Origin: Cephalotus follicularis | Taxonomy: Eukaryota > Streptophyta > Magnoliopsida > Oxalidales > Cephalotaceae | Assembly: GCA_001972305.1 (NCBI GenBank) | Contig: BDDD01002898.1 | Coordinates: 1-64,000, forward strand | DNA length: 64,000 nucleotides | Direction of reading: 5' to 3' | In this document: piece by piece, positions 57,529-64,000 of the stretch | How the letters are laid out: each line of letters opens with the position of its first letter | Numbering within the stretch: position 1 is the stretch's first letter | Notes under the pieces: generated by a model | Seen by the model: the letters and a program-made list of their open reading frames with translations, nothing else | Databases searched by the model: none | What the model was told of the DNA's origin: nothing | Program-made: the position numbers and the translations under genes

Positions 57529-59190
57529 CTACTGGTCATCGCTATCACTATCGTCCGAATCTCCGGATGGCTGGAAGGGGGGGTGCCGAGACCGCGGCGA
57601 ACTATGATCAGATGGTGTGCGTGTGGACCGAGACTCCATCATCTGCGTCATATTAGCCATAAAAGTCTCCATCTTCGACTCCATCCGGTCCAACTGACTT
57701 TGAAGGTCTGAGACTCTGTCCGACCCTGGGGTGCTCTGTGACGGGTGTGAAGTGAATGGGCAACTCTGACCTCCCACTCCCGACTGAGTACCTCAGAGTG
57801 CTTGTGGTAGCATCTTTGTGGAAGTCATATAGTTCCCTAATCCACGGATCTTGCCCTTCCGTGGACCCCCAGTAGCCTCCGTCTATGCCACAACGTCGAA
57901 GGGAACCGGCACCCTAGTACCGTCGGGCCCCTCCACAGTATCCGGCCCAGCAGCAGCCTGGTACTTTTCCTACAAAAAATACAAGATTAATCAATTAAGT
58001 GATTAAACATATACAAGATTAATCAGTTAAGTGACACATTCATTTCAGTTTGTAACTCACCATCCTCTCCATTATAATAGGAGATGGAAGAGTATCATCC
58101 CCCGCCTTCTTATGGGTGTCTAAGTATACATCCACATGCGGTTTCTCCTTGGCCACCTGCAAGTCAAATGGTATTTCGAATTAGTTTGAAACACAAATTA
58201 AGTTTATTAATCACCATAATCATAAATTTAGTTTATTACTTACCCCAATCTGCAGCTGTCTCTCCATTGTGTGACTGCCGCCAGTGTAGGTGGTGTGTGC
58301 TTCGTTCGACCTATTGACGGTATTTGTTCTTGCCCGCTTTTGAAAATCCTCGGACAACCACCTATTCACCATTTCATCCCACACTGGATGTGGTATCTCT
58401 GTAGGGCCATGCTGCATGCACTCCGGGCTCATCTGCTGCACCCTAGCGCCCGTCATTGCCTTCCTCCTATAGTTACGCATCCATTTTGGGTAATTCTCCT
58501 GCGCGTAACTATAGAATGGCAATCTGCTGTGTGCATCAGTTGGAAGAAATTGGAAGTACTCCTACAAAACATCAGTGCCAAAACAATTAGTCGGTCAAAA
58601 ACAACCTAAATAATATTTACGATAAATTGAAATAGTTTTACCCACCAATAGTTTCTCCCACAGTAGTTCATACTCTGCATTAGGCCACTGGCTCCAAGTG
58701 ATTCATGGTTGTAGTATTCTACTCTTGATGATGGACGCTATCATGTTCTTCATGTCCATCTCCTCAAAACACCTACAATTATACAAACAATTATTAGCAC
58801 ATACATCATAGGTTAGGTTTAAAAAAAATGTACTCAAATTACTAGTCACTTTACCCATTCGTACTGATATGCCGAATAGGTCTAGCGTCAACCCCCTGCG
58901 GGGGCAAGTCCGCCTCCCTACTAGCTCCCCTCATCCGTCGCTGATGGGAACCTGATTCAAAAATATGGTTACGTTTCACTGTAAACATATATAATAAAAT
59001 ATAACAAAAAAAGCTTCGACAATACGAAAAACAGTTTAATGTCAAATATTGTAATATAACAAATTTTCTTACTAGCATTGGGAACATCGATATCCTACTC
59101 CTGTGACCCCGACTCCATGGAGATCGGCTCGGGATGTGTAGATGCTGAGGGTGTGCTGGAGATAGAGAGACGCGAGACTCTCTGAGGCAT
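57529..59190 (-). pseudogene. TNPA-like CACTA protein (Transposase_24 family)
   Basis: Probable start at 59190 (MPQRVSRLSIS). Several exons separated by AT-rich introns. The diagnostic part is 58550-58250 (LPFYSYAQENYPKWMRNYR, NRSNEAHTTYTGGSHTMER), the plant En/Spm Ptta motif with NR...H-TGG. The C-terminal exon 57777-57529 has a coiled coil (LDRMESKMETFMANM) and an acidic tail. Stops occur near 59096 and 57885. It would bind the subterminal repeats. Confidence 0.8.
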
Positions 59191-59343
59191 ATCTGCAAGA
59201 ACTCACCATATTTAAAAATGATACAAACTACATACAGTTGTCCTACTATATATTATCAAATTACAATATCGTGTCACATTATAACATTAAGAATACTATT
59301 GCAAACAATACTTACAACATATACTACACTATTAACTTACAGT

Positions 59344-60298
59344 TTAATCCATACTATCAGTATCCATGTCGTCCTGACTATCGGAATCATATTCCATCAC
59401 TCCGTCCTCTTCTTCCGTGTCAGAAACATCGTATTCTCATTCGTCTTCCTCATCATCCGTATTGTCACGGCCTGACGTAGGATCTCTTATTCGAACATCT
59501 AGAGGCAATACTACCTCCTCCCATTCGCCATCTCCTCAAAGGGAATCTTGACTTTCAGGTCCTAAATCAGCTGCAAATAACAGTAGTGGATCGGTAGAGA
59601 CATCTTCTTGCAATGTCATATCCATACCCAAATCATCGCCATCTTCTTCCTCATAATCAGGAAGGGTGTAGGAATTTCTGGGTTTCGTTTTTATTACAGT
59701 CACCCACCCTTTGTACCTAAGATCATTGGAAACGCTAGGTGCGTAGAACACCTGCACAGCCTGACTCGCTAGCATGAACGGCTCGTATGTGGGGAGTTCC
59801 TTTTCTGGGTTCAGCCAAACAATCCCAAACTCGTCAACTCTGGTACCTCTCTCCGAAGTGTCAACCCAATCACACTTGAATAAAATAACGTTGTTGTCTT
59901 TTCCATAGAAATCGAGCTCCACGACGTCGACCAAGGCTCTGTAAAAGTCACTGCAACTTTCATTCCAAGTGCTTCCCTTGATCATTACACCCCAATTTTG
60001 AGTTGTTGAGGTCCTCGATGCATCTCTCGTGTGAAACTTGTACCCGTTGACGACATACCCCTTCCACGACCTCACTTTTGTCGAAGTTGCACTTGCTAGA
60101 TTTCGTAGACGGGCATCAACTTCCTTGTCGTTCTTAACCTATTAAGTGTGCAATGTACAAACGTAACATAAAAATCAACATCAACAATTAAAATTCATGA
60201 AACCTATTAACTCTTTGTAGACATATTCCGGCATTACTTACACGGCTTTGAAACCATTTCACAAAGTGTGCATCGCGTTCTTCATCAATTTGTTTAGG
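59344..60298 (-). pseudogene. C-terminal part of TNP2-type CACTA transposase (DUF4216)
   Basis: Exon 60298-60240 (QIDEERDAHFVKWFQSRV) ends at a GTAAGT donor. The next exon, from about 60137, reads GYVVNGYKFHTRDASRTSTT, FYGKDNNVILFKCDWVD, PFMLASQAVQVFYAP, the DUF4216 pattern found at the C-terminus of En/Spm TNP2 transposases. An acidic tail runs to 59344 with stops at about 59536 and 59436. The catalytic transposase domain is missing. Confidence 0.85.
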
Positions 60299-60304
60299 GG
60301 TAAT

Positions 60305-60608
60305 ACTGACTAAATGTTTTATACATATATACTATATATATATATACATACTAACTAAAGTATACAACATAAATATTAATTAAATTATACACATATATAT
60401 ATATATATACTACTAATTATACATATATACTACTAAACTGTACATACATATATACTAACATACTAACTAAATAATAACCTAACTACATTATACATACTAA
60501 CTAATATATACATATGTACTAACTATTATATATATAACTAAATTATACATATATACTACTATATATACTGTAATACATAACTAAATTATAGCCTAACTAA
60601 ATTATATG
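60305..60608. repeat. AT-rich tract with tetra/hexanucleotide-like repeats
   Basis: TATATA, ACTAACTAAA and TACATACTAAC variants recur. It looks like degenerated simple sequence at the broken end of the CACTA element. Confidence 0.8.
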
Positions 60609-60612
60609 TATA

Positions 60613-60845
60613 CAGTCGGTTGTTTTCCTTCAACAGTCGGCTGTCCTCACTCGACAGTCGGCTGTTCATACCCAGCAGTCGGCTACCCAAGCCTCTGCAG
60701 GCATCTATCAGTAACACACATGGACAGTCGACTGGCTCCCAAGCACAGTCGGCTGGATCCATTGAGCAGTCGGTTGTTCATACTGAACAGTTGCCTGGCG
60801 CACTCGAACAGTCGGCTGTCTTTTTTGGTCAGTCGGCTGGTTCCT
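60613..60845. repeat. palindrome array in T's 5' LTR
   Basis: The same cores and 21-bp step as 50410-50645 (CAGTCGGCTG, CAGTCGACTG). Compared with the other LTR, several core differences restore GTCGGC where the 3' copy has GTCGGT or ATCGGC. Confidence 0.88.
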
Positions 60846-61661
60846 ACAGACAGTGCACAAAACAGCAGCAAAACAAAGCCATAACCCACAATATTCCATT
60901 TCAACACAGAGCATTATCACCACAACATCACATTCATGCTTATAGCACAACACATTGCATGCATTTCATCTTATGGACAATATTATAGCTGAACTTAAAT
61001 CACAAATATAACACTTTCCCTACCTTAGAATTCCAAGTTAGGAATTGCAATCCACCTCTTTAAGTCCAAATCCGTGGCCTTTGCACTCTCAAAATCCATC
61101 CAGCAACTCCAACAAATCCGGCTCTTGCCACAAGTTCAAGCTTCCAAAAACACAGCCCAACTTCCCTCTCTCTTTCTTCCTCTCCTTCTCCCTTACAAAC
61201 CTTCCACTTCTTTCTCTTCACTCTTTTAATTTCTCTTCTCCTCTCTGTGAAAATGGTGAATATTGGAGGAGGAAAAACGTGTTTTTATGGAGAAACACAT
61301 CCCCCTTTCTTCTGCTGACATTAATACAAAACACTCCCCCTTTTTCTGCTAACAGTCTGGCACGCGCGTTATGCTGCCAGACCTGTCGACAGTCCACTGT
61401 CTCGACCTGACAGTCGGCTTTCTCTGCCGACACTCCCCCAGCTGGTTGCTTCCCACAGCAGTTGGTTGGTTCCTCACCAAGGGGGTCCAGTCGGCTGCCT
61501 CCTTATGGCAGTCGGCTGCTCACCCTGTACAACACACACTTCACAACTTCTCTTGCAACTTTCCAACACACAAAGGAGGAAAATCATGGTTCTAATTTAT
61601 TCAAAGCGTAAATTGTATTGGAAATACATCATTACACTTTAATGAAAATCCCGGGCGTTAC

Positions 61662-61662
<1 letters not shown>

Positions 61663-61697
<35 letters not shown>

Positions 61698-61700
61698 TGA
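61663..61700. repeat. (GA)n microsatellite at the right edge of T
   Basis: About 17 GA units, continuing solo LTR O. Confidence 0.95.
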
Positions 61701-61712
61701 GTGAGTTGCATG

Positions 61713-61719
61713 TATAAAA
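61713..61719 (+). promoter_or_regulatory. TATA box of solo LTR O
   Basis: TATAAAA in the plus orientation of O, followed by a pyrimidine-rich stretch. The position fits the U3/R border. Confidence 0.5.
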
Positions 61720-62349
61720 TGCTCCTTTCTTCACCTCTCTCACCCAGCACCTGGAAAGAAAGAACCAAAGAGAAATTATAGAGGAAAACACAGTGAGAAA
61801 TCGTGAGAGGAGAAAGTGAGAGTGATTCTCCATTGTTGAACCAAGGAGCTCTGGTTAGAGCTATTAGATTGTAATTGGAGCTACGAGGAAGCTCAAATCA
61901 TCACTGACCAGGAACTTGAAGAGGTGGACGTACAGATTCCTAACTTGGAATCAAAGGTAGGGGATTGTAGTGAATTTATACATGCAAAATTGATATTGAA
62001 TTTAATGTTCATACCATGAAGGTTATGCATGAATTGTATGTTGATGTCGGATTGTTTGGATTCCTGGATCGTTTGCATGGCTACTGTGATGTGTAGATTA
62101 ACCATGCATGTCGAGTTTTAAGTAAGGATTAAATTGGATTGCATAAATACTATACTTGCAATTGCCTGGTATTATGATGAATCTGAGGATGTGCATGAAC
62201 TGTGATTATGTCCTGAGGAACATATAATGACTATTGATGATATTCTGTGGTATGGTTATGATGGAGTAGCTTGCGATAATATGTTGGACATAAATTGGAC
62301 TATTTGCATGCTACTGGTTCCCAGAACAGCCTACTGTTGAAGTCAAACA

Positions 62350-62605
62350 GTCGACTGTTAAATGCACACAGCCGACCGTTAAGGGAAACAGTCGACTGTG
62401 CATACATTAGTCTTCCCAGATATGGCAGGGAAAGATTATATGCACATTGTTCGTATGGATAGTCAAATATTGAGGAAGAACAGCCGACTACCCATGTGTA
62501 CTCGCCCAGAACAGTCGACTGTTGAAGGACAATAGTCGACTGCCAAAGTGAAACAGTTGATTGTTCAAGGGAACAATTGAATGTTAAAGGAAATAATTGA
62601 CGCTT
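62350..62605. repeat. palindrome array in O, right part
   Basis: Cores start at 62350, 62371, 62391, then 62483, 62514, 62535, 62556, 62576 and 62596. The spacings are 21, 20, then 31, 21, 21, 20 and 20. Cores CAGTCGACTG, CAGCCGACCG, CAGTTGATTG. Confidence 0.85.
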
Positions 62606-63903
62606 ATCCTCCTGGTTGGAATGGTTTTGCTTGAATTGGACCCGTTGACTCTGAAACAACTCTAGAATCGACTCTAGGCACGTTGAGCATATGATTGCAT
62701 TGCACTTGCATTGTATTGGGTCTAAATTATGGATTGTGGATTGAATTGGATTATTACTTGCTTTAAAAATGAATTATCATTTTTAGGGAGTTACACATAT
62801 GATTTACTGCAAATCATTATTTTGCATAAACTGCTATGTTCAAAAGAAATGGGGTTTTAAAATGGGATTGATGCATGCTTTGAATAAACATGCCGTTTAA
62901 AAGGATTGTTACATATTTTGAACAAATATGTTGTGTTCAAGTATTTTATGATGCATATTTTACTTGGAAAATGGATCGTTTTATATATTGGCAAATATAT
63001 ATGGTTTCAAATATTTATTTTTATAAATGACTTGAATTGGATTGTGATTAGAGTGTGCTATTAGTCGCGTGGAGGAGGTTGCCATGGCCGGCTAATTGCG
63101 GGTTTCTCTCTAGGTGCCAAGAGTTGGCTAGAGTCACCCATGGTGGATTGGTTACTTAGCTGCACGCTAGTGACATTGGATTGTGGCCTGCTCCGTGTTG
63201 TCTGGGAGTCAGGACATGAGTGAGTAGTACAGCATTTGGGCCAGGAGATGGCGATGTCTTCGTAGCTTGTATGCATATTGGATTGTTGGATTGTAGCCAT
63301 TCGGTATGTTTGCTCTATTGGCAGATATACATGTACATAGGCATATATATATATATGTATTAATATCGGATACTATGCATTGCATCCATGATTGCATACA
63401 TTACATGACATGCATTATCTTTAATCCTGAATTGCACTTATGACTTTACTACTTAGCCGAGTGAGGACAAAGGTTAACCCCCTACTATTTCAGATTGATG
63501 CTGCGGGTACTAGGGTTGCTGCGCTCTTGGGTTTGAATTGGAGACTAAGATGTCCTCTCTTACATTTTGTATTTGGACAATGAACAACGTTTTTATCCTT
63601 TTGGGGATCAATGTATTATGGATAATATGTCATCATGATGGATATCGTATTATGTTCTGTTTTGTATTGTTTTCATATCAAGCTCCGTTTGAGGGTAATT
63701 GACGATAATGTTGAGTTTTGTAATGAACAATTTGGTATCACGTAGTATGGGATGCGTGATGCGTGTTTAATTCAACTTTTTTTATAATGCTTCAGCAAAT
63801 TGAAAGGTTTTAATTTATTCATAAAATTGCATAAGCTGGATAATATTATGTTGATTGCCTTTACCACTTAAATGTTGTTTATCGGAAACGGGGTGTGAAT
63901 AAA

Positions 63904-64000
63904 TAGCCTATGACAAAAGGTCAAAACTTGCAAGACACACTTCTTTCTTTCCTCTCTCTCTTCTTCCTTGTCATCTCTCTTCTTACTGCAGTTATCATAT
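63904..64000 (+). mobile_element. second copy of the TGTTTGG-family LTR, continued
   Basis: Resumes after O's target duplication. ACTTGCAAGACACACTT matches the other copy at about 13690-13712 (reverse strand). Runs off the window. Confidence 0.8.

Larger units (their letters stand above)
56923..60608 (-). mobile_element. truncated CACTA transposon with transposase remnants
   Basis: One terminus is clear: CACTACAAAAAAATGG at 56923, followed by TGGCGAGGG subterminal repeats. Genes read on the minus strand: the end of a TNP2-type transposase (59344-60298), then a TNPA-like protein (57529-59190). The other terminus is absent; the sequence passes through an AT-rich tract into the LTR at about 60608. 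It has therefore lost the transposase N-part and one end. The 3 bp before it (TCA) are the candidate target duplication. Confidence 0.88.
49161..61662 (-). mobile_element. Tekay-like chromovirus T (Ty3/gypsy), nested in O
   Basis: A minus-strand element: 5' LTR 56237-61662 (enlarged by a CACTA insertion), initiator-Met primer site, gag, protease, RT, RNase H, integrase, chromodomain, purine tract and 3' LTR 49161-51465. Long LTRs, a tRNA-iMet primer and a C-terminal chromodomain point to the Tekay/Del clade. Flanks (GTGTG and GAGAG) do not form a target duplication, perhaps because they are microsatellite. The first 160 bp of the two LTRs differ by about 4% by eye. Several in-frame stops make it defective. 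Confidence 0.93.
56237..61662 (-). repeat. 5' LTR of chromovirus T, interrupted by a CACTA fragment
   Basis: 56237-56922 and about 60609-61662 match the outer parts of the 3' LTR. The section equivalent to about 49870-50395 is missing and is replaced by the CACTA remnant. A (GATA)n run at 56746-56773 stands where the other LTR has (AT)n. The palindrome cores continue at 60613-60845 with the same 21-bp step, and again at 61345-61530. Confidence 0.88.
48516..63898 (+). mobile_element. solo LTR O (Tekay-like family), split by element T
   Basis: Starts TGTAACGCTCGGG at 48516 and ends ACGGGGTGTGA at 63898, with a perfect target duplication ATAAA (48511-48515 and 63899-63903). The terminal CA seen in T's LTR is missing. 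The LTR proper is about 2.9 kb: 48516-49160 plus 61663-63898. A stretch at 63455-63515 (GCCGAGTGAGGACAAAGG) matches T's LTR in the opposite orientation, so O and T belong to related families. TATAAAA is at 61713-61719. No gag-pol of its own. Confidence 0.85.

Overview
The window is plant nuclear DNA, almost certainly from a eudicot with a large repeat-rich genome; the species cannot be named from the sequence. I see no intact host gene, tRNA or rRNA gene. Nearly everything is LTR retrotransposon or CACTA DNA transposon, nested up to four deep. The evidence is paired LTRs, target-site duplications, primer-binding sites complementary to plant tRNAs, and decayed gag-pol reading frames.

Layout. 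1-315: end of an LTR that runs off the left edge. 316-18027: a minus-strand Ty3/gypsy Tat-lineage element (A). It is broken by a complete Ty1/copia element (2219-11866, TSD GGTTT), which itself carries a Cassandra-like solo LTR (5722-6128, TSD ATCAT), and by a 2.4-kb solo LTR (12917-15355). 18028-20209 is old AT-rich DNA with retroelement scraps. 20215-32124 is a complete plus-strand Tat element (E, TSD AAACT) with identical-length 1020-bp LTRs and an antisense, apparently spliced extra gene. 33518-41548 is a complete CACTA element (TSD AAC) that has picked up exons resembling the plant PrimPol gene and holds a solo LTR (35614-38285). 42109-45410 is a decayed plant-mobile-domain (PMD) gene with three recognisable introns. 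From 45505 to the right edge is a stack: LTR fragment > LTR copy (46796 onward) > solo LTR O (48516-63898, TSD ATAAA) > Tekay-like chromovirus T (49161-61662) > truncated CACTA (56923-about 60608).

How it works together. No element looks autonomous. E is the youngest by LTR comparison (about 2-3% by eye over the first 230 bp; T about 4%, copia about 8%), yet it carries at least five nonsense codons, a gag frameshift and a YIND reverse-transcriptase box. Most lesions are C-to-T or G-to-A changes in CG or CHG contexts, as expected from methylated, silenced repeats.

The most unusual structure is a set of arrays of GTCGAC/GTCAAC-centred imperfect palindromes spaced about 21 bp (sometimes about 31 bp) apart. 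They occur in noncoding parts of otherwise unrelated elements: the copia leader, the Tekay-like LTRs and a third LTR family. Cores are kept while spacers vary. A second notable structure is a group of four consecutive stem-loops in the copia leader that share one loop sequence.
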